The notes beneath the pieces are model-generated. The model did not search any database and was not told where the DNA came from. It worked only from the letters and a program-made list of their open reading frames with translations. This document shows, in pieces, positions 23,903 to 35,364 of a stretch of 64,000 bases of DNA. Every line of letters starts with the position of its first letter. Positions within the stretch are counted from its first letter, which is position 1. The DNA is from Uranotaenia lowii. Its lineage: Eukaryota; Arthropoda; Insecta; Diptera; Culicidae. Position numbers and translations under genes: made by a program. The stretch spans positions 152,617,442 through 152,681,441 of the forward strand of contig NC_073693.1 of the NCBI RefSeq assembly GCF_029784155.1. The letters are read 5' to 3'.

Positions 23903-25460
23903 ACTAGCTGTCCCCATACGAACTCCGTTTCGCTTTCAACTTGGAATATGTTATGAACAGTTTGTATGAAAGTCAATAGCCAAATATTTTCCAGATGCAT
24001 TTCCGAATTAATTGTTAAGTTATAATTGCAAAAATATTGAACGAACACCTCTTCTGTCGTCTGCTACTTCATTAGAAATCAGGAATTGATTGTCCGTGCC
24101 AAAAAAAAACCCCGTCTAAAAATTTCGAGTCGATCGTCGCATAACAACGCAATTATTGCCAAAAAGTTAAACTTCTTTTGGTGGCTTCTTATACAATCTT
24201 TGATATCTGAAGTCGATTGTCCGTCTCTGAAAACTACCGTGTGCAAATTTTCATCCCAATCCGATGTATAATAATGACGATATTTCAAATATTGTAAGGT
24301 TAATATGGACGACCCCATTGCCGGCCCCTTACGCTGAATTCAATACCTGAAATCGATTCATCGTCCCTCAAAACTATCGTGTACCAATTTCTTTTAAATA
24401 GGTGTATAATAACGACAATATCGCAAAATCAGTGAATAGTAAATATGAACGACCTCTTAGACCGACCCCTGACTTTAATTTGGAAAAGTGAATTCAATTG
24501 TTTGTCCCAAATAACCCCTATCGGCCAATTTACAACCCAATCCGATGTATAAAAACGGCAAGATGACTAAGACATTGAAAACTTAATATTGACAAACATC
24601 ATTTCTTAGGAAGCTTGAATAGATTTGGCCTAATAGTTTTATCTTCAAAACATTTAACTGCTTTTTTATCTTTTCTATCCCTTATTTAATGAAAATATCT
24701 GTTGAAGATTATCCCACTTTTCAATATGGATGATTTTGTTAAGCATGTTGAAAACTCACTTTGCATGGAGATGAACCAGCTGAAAGCTGAAAATCTCTAG
24801 AATAAAGACATTTAAAAAAAAACTTTGCATGTTTTCAACTGCATAAACTCTGAATCTGATTTTTTTTTCTTATGAGGAATTCCAAAAATATGAAAATGGT
24901 TGACCCCCAAAGCCCCCCAGCGGCGGCAAAGAGTACTTTGAAAGCCACTACTATTCTAGTCAATATATTCTTAACAGGATAGTTGTATTTTTCAATCAAA
25001 ATGTAGTCTTAAAATTGTATCCAAATATCTCGTACCGGTAGCATGTGCTTTGAACAGTAGAAGGTACAAAAAACACCCGCCAAAATTTTCACTTTCAAAT
25101 TTTTAATGCTCAGCAAGCTTTGATTTGCTATCCAGTACATGTGAGCTCTGGATGGTCGTTTCTAATAGCCTGCCCATAGTGATGGTGAAAATAATCCCGC
25201 CAACAAAACGAACGGAAACGAACGTCGGTCCACAAAATGGGTGCCATGACTTTTGGTTCGGGGGAATAAAACCGTTGTTGTATGGACGACCGCCTTCAAA
25301 AGGGGTCATCCGAAAATCTAAAAACATTTTTCATCATTCCTGGCCCTAATGAGCACCCATGCCAAATTTCAGCTCTCTAGCTCTTAAGGCAGCTGAGCCT
25401 ATTGAAGACAAACATACAAACGAACAAACAAACGGAATTTACTTTTTATATATATAGATA
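23903..25460 (+). repeat. ACTAGCTG...TATAGATA repeat family, copy A
   Basis: This copy starts ACTAGCTGTCCCCATACGAA and ends TTTTTATATATATAGATA. It has the same 5' and 3' landmarks as copy C (27661-30180). It contains three to four degenerate ~142-bp internal units (24200-24560, words CGATTG...CGTC...AAAACT...TTTCATC...CAATCCGATGTATAATAA), a unique ~600-bp middle, and a conserved 3' block (GGGGTCATCCGAAAATCT, TTCATCATTCCTGG, GCCAAATTTCAGCTCTCTAG) with a CAAACAAACA run before the terminus. No reading frame of note and no terminal inverted repeat. Class unknown. Confidence 0.75.
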
Positions 25461-27597
25461 AATCTATATATATAAAAAGTAATTTCCGTTTGTTTGTTCG
25501 TTTGTATGTTTGTCTTCAATAGGCTCAGCCGCCTTAAGAGCTAGAGAGCTGAAATTTGGCATGGGTGCTCATTAGGACCAGGAATGATGAAAAATGTTTT
25601 TAGATTTTCGGATGACCCCTTTGGAAGGGGGTTGTCCATACAACAACGGTTTTATTCCCACGAATTAAAAGTCATGGCACCCATTTTGCGAACCGATTTT
25701 CGTTTCCGTTCGTTTCGTTGGCGGGATTATTTTCACCATAACCATGCATGGGCCGGGTAGGGGAAAGGTTTCCTAAATGGGCCTATCGGGTTAAATGACC
25801 CTACGGCTGTTTGATGAAATGGCTGACTAGACAGCTTAACTGACCAATGCATTTTGAGGGTGATACGCTTAGAACATAAGGCAAGAAAGAATTTTATGAA
25901 TATACAAACTCAAAAAAATTTAAAAAATCATACAAGGTTTTGATACATTTTGATGTAATATTTCGACTTTTAAAAACTATACGTAAAGAAGCTTAAAACA
26001 AAAACTAGGATGTTTTTTGTTTCTTACTCAAATGAACTTAAGAAATTAAACATATTTCAGCTTTTGTGGAGATTTAATAATGATTATATAGTGGAATAGT
26101 AGAGTGTTTTTGTATGCCCCCATCATGTTTGTAAAATGCCTCCATCGTAAAATAACAGGTTAAATAGAATAAATAAATTATTTTTATCATTGAACCTTCA
26201 AATCTAAGCTCTGAATAACATCTTTGGAGAGAATTGAAAAACTAAAAACAGATTTGATAAAGTTTTTCTTATAGATGAACTGCCTCCATAGTATGGCAAC
26301 CCTAACTTATGTTTTATTCCATAAAATTATAATATACATAGATTTTTACAAAACTTCAGCTTTGTCGTACGAAAATTATTACTTTCTAGCAGTTTCAATG
26401 AAATTATACGGAAATTTTGCCCAAAAAACAGAAATTTTGTTCAAAACATAAATAGGCGCATTTAGCCCGCACGGTTTGAGGTTCGGCATTCTGGACAGCA
26501 TTTATAATAAAATCATTTTCTTGGAAACAGAAGAAAATTTTAACATAAAAATTACTCCAATGTATAGAAAACAGATGCCTGCACACATGTATATAGTTTT
26601 TGTACACATATTCTATGTGATATTTGATTAAATCAGTGTTCTGCTTAATAGGCGCATATAGCCCGCTCCTCCCCTATAAGAAACGACCATCCAGAGCTCA
26701 CATGTACTGGATAGCAAAGCTTGCTGAGCATCAAAAACTTGGAAGTGAAAATTTAGGCGGGTGTTTTTGTACCTTCTACTGTTCAAAGCACGTGCTACCG
26801 GTAAGAGATATTTGGATACATTTTGATTGAAAAATACAACCAGCCTGTTAGGAATATATTGACTAGAATAGTAGTGGCTTTCAAAGTGCTCTTTACCGCC
26901 GCTGGGGGGCTTTGAGGGTCAAGCATTTTTATATTTTTGGAATTCCTCATAGAGAAAGAACATTTTTTTAGATTCAGAGTTATAAGCTCAAGGCTGCGAT
27001 TTTAACGCTTCAATTGGGATTTTAATATGGGATTTTAATAGGGGATTAGAAAATTGATTAGATAATAAAATTTGAGGTTTTGAGTTTTAAAAAATTCGAT
27101 TTCACTGACCAATTTCTAACTTTTGAGTTATCATTGATGACCAATGAGGTCGATTCTACCATCCATTAATGGGATGTTTGTACCCATGAAAAAAAAACAA
27201 AACTAAAAAAAAACCTTTTTCATAATATAAAAATGGTGTTTTCGAGATGATTTGTTTTCGATAACTTCGAAAAGCTATTAGTAGAACTTTCAACATTTAA
27301 GGTAAACTAATAATAAAACAATGCGAAATTGAAAAGCAAAAAAATCACACATGCAATTGAAAACATGCAAAGTGATTTTTCAACATGCTTCAACAAAGTT
27401 CGGAGGTTTTTTAAAAAAATTCTAAGTAAATGAAACTTAAATATATTATTTTACAGGGAGATCATCCATATTGAAAAGTGGGATAATCTTCAACAGATAT
27501 TTTCATTAGATGGAAAAGATAAAAAAAAGCAGTTTAATGTTTTGAAGATAAAATTATTAGGCCAAATCTATTCAATCTTTTTAAGAAATGATGGTTG
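25461..27597 (-). repeat. ACTAGCTG...TATAGATA repeat family, copy B (inverted, interrupted)
   Basis: This minus-strand copy begins at its 3' end at 25461 and runs away from copy A. It is split by the TA-flanked element at 25760-26674 and lacks a recognisable ACTAGCTG 5' end before copy C begins at 27661, so it is 5'-truncated or diverged. It retains the CAAACAAA run, the FOLD-BACK partner of the 3' block of copy A and most of its unique middle. Confidence 0.7.
25758..26676. mobile_element. TA-flanked non-autonomous element inserted in the palindrome arm
   Basis: Flanked by TA at 25758-25759 and 26675-26676. Its ends GGGGAAAGG...GGGCC and, inverted, GGGGAGGAGCGGGC are loosely similar. When these 915 bp plus one TA are left out, the flanks (GCATGGGCCGGGTA and TAAGAAACGACC) line up with the uninterrupted sequence of the other palindrome arm (reverse complement of about 25155-25185), which defines the boundaries independently of the ends. 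TA duplication is the signature of Tc1/mariner-type insertion. GGCGCAT(A/T)TAGCCCGC occurs at 26456 and again at 26651. Non-coding. Confidence 0.75.
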
Positions 27598-27660
27598 TAA
27601 AAAATGTTTTTCATGAAAAGATGAATTAGCATACCAGGATTTTTTTTGAATTTATATTAA

Positions 27661-30180
27661 ACTAGCTGATCCCGTACGAACTTCGTTTCGCTTTAAATCA
27701 TTGGTGCGTCAAAATGAGTTTAGAAAATGAATTCGAAACATTCTTTCGACAATTTTGGGGAAAAAAATCAACAGTGTTTAAAGTCGCTACTATTACTTTT
27801 GCTTGGAATTCAAATTAAACGGTTGATTGACTTTTTATTAAAATTTATGTGAGAGTGTTTTCTTCTCGATCGGTTGCAAAATCTAGACATTATGGCAGAA
27901 ACATGTACTATTTGTTTATGTGCACGACTCTTTTTCTTGACCTTCACACTTAAATTGGTATCAATTAGGAAAATTATTGCACAAAACACTGAACTTTCAA
28001 TGAAACCCTCTTTTTCTATCCCATGGCCCGAAATTCGATAATTGAAACCAATTTTACGTTCCTCAAAACTCCCTTGTGGCATTTTTTCTTTTCAAATGAT
28101 ATGTAAAATAACGTCAGCAACTTGAAAACAGTGAACAGTGAATATAGACGCCCCTTTCGCCGACCCTTGACACGGAACATGCTACCTGGAGTCAATTGCT
28201 CATAGTTTATAAACCTCATCTGAACATTTTCATCTCAATCCGATGCATGATCACGACAATATCGCAAGAACAGTGAGCAATTAACATGGACGGCCTTTTT
28301 TTTGACCACGATTCAAAACTTGACACCTGAAATCAATTACCTTTTCTGTTAAACTCCCATGTGTCAATTTTCATTACAATTCTATGCTCAATCAAGAGAA
28401 TATCGTCAAAACAGTGAACAGATAATAACCCCTTTTGCCGACTCCTGAGTCAAGATTTGAAACCTGAAAGCAAAAGAGCGTCCCTCAAAACTCCTATGCA
28501 GAAATTTTCATCTCAATCCAATGTAGACTAACGTCAAAATCGCAAAACCATTAAAGTTGGGTATGGACGACTTCTTCAGCCGACTTTTGATCCGCAATTC
28601 GAAACTTGAAATCGATTGCTCGTCCCTAAAAACACTCATGTGCTAATTTTCATCACAATACGATCTATAATAACGCCAATATCCCAAAAACATTAATCAG
28701 TGGATATGAACAACCCCTTTTGCCGACCCCTAACCCTAAATTTGACAACTATAATCGATTGCTCGTCTCTCAGAACACTCATGTGCAAATTTTCATCACA
28801 ATCCGATGTATAATAACGCCAATATCGCAAAAACATCAATCAGTGAATATGGACGACCCCTTTGGCCGACCCCTGACCCTAAATTTGATAACTGTGATCG
28901 ATTGTTCGTCTCTCAAAACACTCATGTGCTAATTTTCATCACAATCCGGTGTATAATAACGCCAATATCACACAAACATTAATCAGTGAATATGGACTAC
29001 CCCTTTGGCTGATCCCTGACCCTAAATTTGATAACTGTAATCGATTGCTCGTCTCTCAAAACACTCATGTGCTAATTTTCATCACAAATCAATGTAAAAT
29101 AAAGCCAATATCGCAAAAACATTAATCAGTGGATATGGACGACCCCTTTGGCCGACCCCTGACCCAAAATTTGATAACTGTAATCGATTGCTCGTCTCTC
29201 AAAACACTCATGTGCAAATTTTCATCACAATGCGATGTATAATAACGCCAATATCGCAAAAACATTAATCAATGAATATGGACGACCCCTTTGGCCGACC
29301 CCTGACCCTAAATTTGATAACTGTAACCGATTGTTCGTCTCACAGAAGACTCATGTGCAAATTTTCATCACAATCCGGTGAATAATAACTACAAAATCGC
29401 AAAAACATTAATCAGTGAATATGGACGACCCCTTTGGCCGACCCCTGACCCTAAATTTGATAACTGTAATCGATTGTTCGTCTCTCAAAAAACTCATGTG
29501 CAAATGTTCATCACAAACCAATGTAAAATAAAGCCAATATCGCAAAAACATTAATCAGTGGATATGGACGACCCCTTTGGCTGACCTCTGACCCAAAATT
29601 TGATAACTGTAATCGATTGTTCGTCTCTTAAAACATTCATGTGCAAATTTTCATCACAAATCAATGTAAAATAACGCCAATATCGCAAAAACATTAATCA
29701 GTGGATATGGACGACCTCTTTTCCCGACCCCTGACCCTAAATTTGATAACTGTAATCGATTGCTTGTCTCTCAAAACGCTCATGTGCAAATTTTCATCAC
29801 AATGCGATCTATAATAACGCCAATATCGCAAAAACATTAATCAGTGGATATGGACGACCCCTTTGGCCGACCCCTGACCCAAAATTTGATAACTGTAATC
29901 GATTGTTCGTCTCTCAAAACACTCCTGTGCAAATTTTCATCACAATCCGACGGAAAATAATGTCAATAACGCGAAAACAATATTTGTCTTGTATGGACGA
30001 CCCCCTTCGGAAGGGGTCATCCAAAAATCTATAACATTTTTCATCATTCCTGGTCCTAATGAGCATCCATGCCAAATTTCAGATCTCTAGCTCTTAAGAC
30101 GGCTGAGTCTATAGAGGACAAACAAACAAACAAACAAACAAACAAACAAACATACAGATAATTGCTTTTTATATATATAG
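27661..30180 (+). repeat. ACTAGCTG...TATAGATA repeat family, copy C, full length
   Basis: This copy starts ACTAGCTGATCCCGTACGAA and ends TTTTTATATATATAGAT at 30180. The middle is a tandem array (28030-29990). The last 180 bp repeat the 3' block of copy A (GAAGGGGTCATCC, TTTTTCATCATTCCTGG, GCCAAATTTCAGATCTCTAG), then a CAAA run (30118-30150). No protein frame. Similar 5' ends occur at 30402 (minus), 32087 and 42133, so the window holds at least five members or relatives. Confidence 0.8.
28030..29990 (+). repeat. Tandem array of ~142-bp units inside copy C
   Basis: About 14 units, period about 142 bp. Each carries, in order, GATAACTGTAATCGATTG, CTCGTCTCTCAAAACACTC, ATGTGCAAATTTTCATCACA, GTATAATAACGCCAATATCG, CAAAAACATTAATCAGTG and ATATGGACGACCCCTTT, then GCCGACCCCTGACCC. 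Units from about 28700 on are very alike; those before about 28560 are more diverged. Higher similarity to every second or third neighbour (for example the CAATGTAAAATAAAGCC form at about 29090 and 29520) suggests block duplications. Copy A has only three or four such units. Confidence 0.93.
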
Positions 30181-30182
30181 AT

Positions 30183-30402
30183 AAAATCTTATAACTATAA
30201 ATTTTTCGATAATACGAAAACGATGAACGGTGAATATTCTCAATAAAAACTTTAAAAAGACTAACAAAACTAACATGGCCAAACTTGAGCCAAATTTCTT
30301 ATAATGATGAATATAAAACTTTCAAAATTTCGAAAAGTTAAATGATTCATTTTGATTTATATTTTATGTGAACCCGAGCAAGGCCGGGTAATATCAGCTA
30401 GT
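30183..30402 (-). repeat. Repeat family relative, copy D, 5' fragment on the minus strand
   Basis: The sequence ending at 30402 reads, inverted, ACTAGCTGATATTACCCGGC followed by CTTGCTCGGGTTCACAT. It shares the ACTAGCTGAT start of the family. About 220 bp remain between it and the end of copy C, without a recognisable 3' end. Confidence 0.55.
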
Positions 30403-30879
30403 TTAAAATAAAAAATGGTATGGTTTTCTACATTTTCAAGGTAAGGTGTTTTTTTTAATTTTTAATAAGTTATTTTCCCCAAATTCGGACTGTTTGAAAA
30501 AAAGCAATATTTTTTGGATTTTGAAAAATCGTGGAGAATCGTAGGCCATCAAATTCCAAATTTACCAAATAACATGCAAAATTTATGAGTTGACCCAAAA
30601 CTGTGATTTCCTGATTCATTTCGTTATTTTAAAGCAATTTCAGATGATGAAATAAAAAAGAGAGCTGTGTATGATCAAATAGATTCCAAAACCTGGCTCG
30701 CGAACGTTTTGGCAAAATTTCTTAAATAGGATGGACAAAATATTTTTCATAACTCTTCATTTGGCATAAGAAAACTTTGCAGATAGGCATGCTTGGCGTC
30801 GCTCCTCAGATTTGCCCGTTCAGAGTAAGAGCGTGTATTTTTTTCGCTGTGCTCTTCCCAAACGGAGAATCTTTAAAAA

Positions 30880-31104
30880 ATGCTCAGTTACCTCCAGAGC
30901 CACCAAGCGTCCACTCAAGTGTGGGCAAGAGAAGCAAGCAAACTGATGAAGTGCGTTCTCGGTGCAGATAAATTCGTTCGCACTTGGGCGAAAGAGAAGC
31001 TTTACAGAAAACTCGGTTTGTCTTCATCGGTTGCGTCTGGATCGATGTTTCGAAGTGCGTCAGAATTTACAATGCAGAACATAAATCTAACGGAACTAAA
31101 TTAA
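30880..31104 (+). other. Protein-like open frame, 74 codons, unidentified
   Basis: An ATG at 30880 opens a 74-codon frame of balanced composition (QVWAREASKLMKCV, DKFVRTWAKEKLYRKLGL) in a locally GC-richer stretch (30790-31090). It stops at TAA 31102-31104 and AT-rich DNA follows. A second frame over 30777-30971 is equally open, so the stretch may be a frame-shifted relic. I see no domain I can name, and no promoter or splice sites. Confidence 0.25.
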
Positions 31105-31820
31105 TAACACCAAAGGTAGTTAAGATAGAATGTTGGTGTCTTCGACAATATTGCTCTGTATAATAAAGTGCATATTTTGATATGAAATATAAAGTTTAGA
31201 GGTCCACCAATAGCAAGATATAAATCATAACTTTCTTATTTAGCATTTTAGAGCTTAAGTTTTTTCTACAAAGTTATTTATCTCAACAAAACACACAACT
31301 TTGCTTAACATGTCAAAGTTCTACAATTTTAACCCAAGGAGATACGGTTAAATTAAAAAAAAAACTTTACAAAAAGTTATTGTTTTTATCGCGCTTTTTT
31401 TTAATCTCTCCACTTTAAATTTTATATCAAAATATGTGAATTAACAACTTTGCCCAAAACACCTATCTGGTCATTCCTGAGCGAGTTCCTCTAGATTGAT
31501 GTTCTGCACCAGGAAAGAAAGCTTTCTTCGGTCAAAAAATATCAAAAGCACAGCGGTAAAGAAGATAAATCCTAAATTTTACGATTTGTGAAAGTTTTAC
31601 AGTTTTATTACTAAAATTTGTCCCAGATCCCTGCGTAATTTTCACGGTTTGTTTAACAGACAAAGATTTTTGGATAATTTTAGTAAATGTTACTTTGCGA
31701 ATTGCTGCTTTTGTAAATTAATGCTACCCACGTACGATATTTAAAGTACATAAACCTAAGTATACAGCAATTTGCGGATGCCCGGATATTGTGAAAAAAT
31801 TACTTGGATTTTGCCCAGTT
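31105..31820. other. Intergenic, no feature seen
   Basis: AT-rich DNA between the open frame and the Harbinger-like element; no inverted repeats or frames that I can support. Confidence 0.4.
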
Positions 31821-32086
31821 TTAGGGGCTGTTCACTAATTACGTAAGCACATAGGGGGGGTGGGGGGGCTTCACATTTGCTTACGATCTCTTACTAGGGG
31901 GGCAGGGGGGGTTTCCAAAAATCTTACGTAAGAAATGTTACATTAAAAATTCATCACAGCCATACGAAACCATATTACTCAGGTTTTTTTACTCACTACC
32001 AATTTGTTGGTTAATTTTGATGTTATGTTATTTAACTTTTAAAAGCTTTGAATTAATAAATATAAATTGCAGGTTTTATAAAATTT

Positions 32087-33930
32087 ACTAGCTGACCCGG
32101 TGTGCTTTGCTACACCTTTCAAAAACAAATGTTATTTTCAGAAACTTTTTAAATGTTTATTGTTTTGTTGGCATTATTTTAAATCAAATAACAATATAAT
32201 TCATAAACAACCGCTTTAAAATGAGAACTGCAGCTGGAGTTTCGAATTGCAATACAACGATGACTTAAACAAATTTTCTGAATCTTGATCTGTGAATTTG
32301 TGTTAAAAATATGATAATTTTAATCTGTTTCTTTTAGCTTCGCCCTGAAAAAGGAGGGTCTCAAATTAATCTTACACAAACAATCTAACTTATGAAATCT
32401 GGTTGTTTTTGCTTGATATGTTCTAAAAACTGGCTTCGTTAGCATAAATTGAGAACTTATGCTAACAAAATTGTGTTGGACTCACCTCCCTCCTCCTATG
32501 TACATACCTACTCACTGAAAGGAGGATGGTGTGTCAGATAATCATAGAATCATACCAGAATGAATTTTTTTTGTTAAGTTTTGTCCATTTCTCGGATTTT
32601 GTAAAAATAAGTTAAATGCATTCCTCTTCCCTTCCTATATTCCCAATTCTATCCTCCTACTGCAAGAAAGGAATCGTTTCACATAGAAAAATTTCTAGTA
32701 TTAAAATACCATCCCATGCCAAATTTGGTTTTATTTGCGTTGTAATTTATTGGGTTATGCATAAACTTGAAAGGAAGTACCATCCCCCCTTCCGTTCTCC
32801 CCATTGAATACTTAATATTCCTAAAAATATTTTTCGTATTCAAATACTTTATGGTGCCAAATTTGGTATCATTTGCACGATTTATTCTCAAGTTATGCAA
32901 AAAATTTTATGGAAGCCTCTTTTTCCCCCTTTATATCTTTCCGCTGAGAAAAGGTGGGGCTTCAATTTATTATAAAAACATTTCTCGTCTCCAAATACCC
33001 TCACACGCCAAATATGGCTCAATTTTCTCGATCAGCTCCCCAATTATACTGAAGCCCTCCCCTCTCCTTTTCATCCACTTCTTTGAAGGAGTGAGGGATA
33101 CCAAATATTCATAGAAGCATTTCTCGTACCCAAATATCGTTCCACGCCAAATTTGGTTCCATTTGCGGTTATAGTTCTCGAGTTATGCAGTAAAAATTGT
33201 ATGAAACTCTTCTTTCTCTTTCCTTACTCCCCGCTGGAAGAAGAAAGGGGTCTCAAACAATCATTAGAACATGTCATGTTCCCAAATACCCGCCCATGCC
33301 AAATTTGGTTCCATTTGCTTTATTAGATTTTGAGTTATGTAAAAAATTATAAAAGAGGACCCTCCCCCCTTAATATCTCCCTACTGGAAAGAGGGAGGGG
33401 TCTCAAATAATCATAGAAATATTTTTCGTATCCAAATACCCTTCCATACTAAATTTGGTTCCATTTGCTTTATTAGTTTTTGAGTTATGTAAAAAATTAT
33501 GAAAGAGGCCCCCCCCTGTCTATTGGAAAGAGGGAGGGGTCTCGAATAACCATTGAATTATTTTTCGTATCCAAATACCTTCCCATGCCAAATTTGGTTC
33601 CAATATCTTGATTAGTTTTCGAGTTGTATGATAAATTCTAAGGTAGCCCCCCTCCCCCCTTCCTATCACCCCATTGAGAGGAGGGAGGGGTACCTAATAT
33701 TCATAGAAATATTCCTTGTTTCCAAATACCACCCAATGCCAAATTTGATACCATTTACTTGATGCGTTCTCGATTTAAGCGAAAAATTGACTTTTGCTTG
33801 GGAGGCCCCTCCCCCCCTTCATGAGAAAGGGAGGGGTCTCAAACCATAATAGGAACCTTCCCCTGCCTCCAATACCCCCACCTACCAAGTTTCACGCAAA
33901 TCGGTTCAGTAGTTTCCGAGTCTATAGGGA

Positions 33931-33979
<49 letters not shown>

Positions 33980-33998
33980 AATTCATTTTTATATATAT
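32087..33998 (+). mobile_element. Nested repeat, ACTAGCTGACCCGG...ATATATAGAT family, with tandem internal units
   Basis: It starts ACTAGCTGACCCGGTGTGCT and ends ATTTTTATATATATAGATAG. It shares the start and end words with copies A to D and the same plan: unique 5' part, tandem units, a CAGTAGTTTCCGAGTCTATA box, then a tetranucleotide run (ACAG, 33930-33979) and the TATAGAT terminus. No protein frame. It is wholly inside the Harbinger-like element and so is the younger insertion. Confidence 0.75.
32640..33900 (+). repeat. Tandem array of ~145-bp units in the nested repeat
   Basis: About nine units. Each has, in order, an AAATACC..CCATGCCAAATTTGG word, TTCCATTTGC, GAGTTATG.AAAAAATT, a C-rich stretch (CCCCTCCCCCCTT), GAGGGAGGGG and TCTCAAATAATCATAGAA. 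Variants of AAATACC start near 32703, 32845, 32993, 33136, 33285, 33435, 33575, 33725 and 33870. The opposing C-run and G-run in each unit could pair as a small hairpin. Confidence 0.85.
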
Positions 33999-34886
33999 AG
34001 ATAGAGAACCAATTTAAACCAACATGCCATCAAAAACACTAAATCACATTATTAAAAAAGATCGTTGCTTTTCGCTTTCCATCATAACAATCTTTTTAAA
34101 TGAGAAATTTATAGAAACAAAAAGGAAAATTTCGCGATGTGAATCCACAATTTGAATCCATCATATTTCGAAAATGACTTCATCCAGAAAAAATCTTGAA
34201 AAATCAATATAAGGCGGTTTAAATAATGAATTTCTAGACAGTTTTTCAGTGATAGACACTACCAACTTTTTAATTATACAAACGATTTACCAAAAATAAT
34301 CCTAAAACTTTATCGCTTACCGCTGAATGAGTCTGGGCTTTTAGGTTAGTTGACAACGTGATTGTCGTTAAACATTTTTTTCCCAATTCTAGTAGTTTAG
34401 AATGATATATTTTTTAAAGATTTTTATGATTTTCAAGTAAAAACATAACAATTTTTATGGAGCCTTGTGCTAACATGATTGATCTCTCTTTTTTAAATCG
34501 GAATTTAGATTTTATATTGTTTATTCGATTTTGGAAATGTATTGTAAATTATTGTTACCCCAAACATGCTACGTCTTGAATAATGTTTTCATTAATCGTT
34601 TATGACATTTTATGTGTTGTTTTGTATAGATTGTGCTTTTCAAATACAGTTTTTTTTTTAAATTTTACTTAAAAAGTGCTTTGCTGTGAAGCATTTATGT
34701 CACATTTTTAATATTTTCAAGTTTTTTTAAAAAAAAACGTGTCAATTTCTCAAAGAAAAAAAAAACGTAAGATCTTACTAGGGGGGGAGGGGGGGTTTTG
34801 AAAAATCTTACTTTGTCTTACCAGGGGGGGAGGGGGGGTTGAAAATTTCCAAAATCGTGCTTACGTAATTAGTGAACGGCACCTTA

Positions 34887-35092
34887 TCCACAATATTTGG
34901 AAAATTAAACAAGAAAATCGAATTCAGTTTAAAATTGTTTGTCGAAATTGGATTTGTGAAAGTTTGTTTCATAAAAAATCAAACCAAAACTTTCCTTCGT
35001 ATGCTTTAAACATAAATGTAACACTGCTGATGTGTTGCGACAAAAAAATGTAAATCGTTTTTCTTCACTAGATAAATGTCTGGAATTTCCTC
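34887..35092. other. Short AT-rich spacer before the Jockey insertion
   Basis: No feature; it shares the pre-insertion locus with 39639 onwards. Confidence 0.4.
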
Positions 35093-35106
35093 AGATTTGG
35101 CCGGAT

Positions 35107-35141
35107 TTTTTTTTTTTTTTTTTTTTAAATATATCTTTATT
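35107..35141 (-). terminator. Poly(A) signal and tail of the Jockey element
   Basis: On the minus strand, AATAAA (35141-35136) precedes by about ten bases a tail of some 20 A (35126-35107). The tail abuts the target duplication directly, as expected for target-primed reverse transcription of a polyadenylated RNA. Confidence 0.9.
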
Positions 35142-35364
35142 AGTACCAATTCATCATTACATTTATATTACATTAATACATTAAATTAGGTGTTCGGTTC
35201 AATAATGAACTTTCAGAGCCCTATAGTTTATTAATCACTATAATTTATTTATTTGAATTAATTTTGCTGAGTGCAATCATGTATTTTTATGTAGGAGAAC
35301 ATCCTGTAATGTCAAAAAATATTTTAAACTTACTACTAAAAACTAAAACTATCCTAAATTAAAA

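Larger units (their letters stand above)
24605..27597. repeat. Giant palindrome: two repeat copies tail-to-tail
   Basis: The axis lies between 25460 and 25461 with no spacer (ATATATATAGATA|AATCTATATATAT). The inner 290 bp of each arm (25171-25460 against 25461-25750) match closely. Beyond the insertion at 25760-26674 the pairing resumes: 26677-26960 is the reverse complement of about 24880-25168 (for example AAACGACCATCCAGAGCTCA against its complement at 25143-25162), and 27450-27597 pairs with 24605-24750. The right arm has about 330 extra bases near 26985-27340. A transcript through this would fold into a long hairpin. Confidence 0.85.
31821..34886. mobile_element. PIF/Harbinger-like element with TTA target duplication, carrying a nested repeat
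   Basis: The left end GGGGCTGTTCACTAATTACG (31824) is mirrored at the right by CGTAATTAGTGAACGGCACC (ending 34883), with CGTAAGCAC extending the match. Inverted repeats total about 27 bp with a few mismatches. TTA lies immediately outside both ends (31821-31823, 34884-34886), the three-base target duplication typical of PIF/Harbinger. Just inside both ends lie strand-biased blocks of CTTACTAGGGGGG-type words. 32087-33998 is a later insertion; without it the element is about 1.15 kb and non-coding. Confidence 0.8.

Noticed and set aside
28030..29990. Regular repeat array that could be mistaken for a CRISPR
   Set aside because: The whole ~142-bp unit is repeated with no unique spacers, in a eukaryotic dispersed repeat, and no cas-like gene is present.
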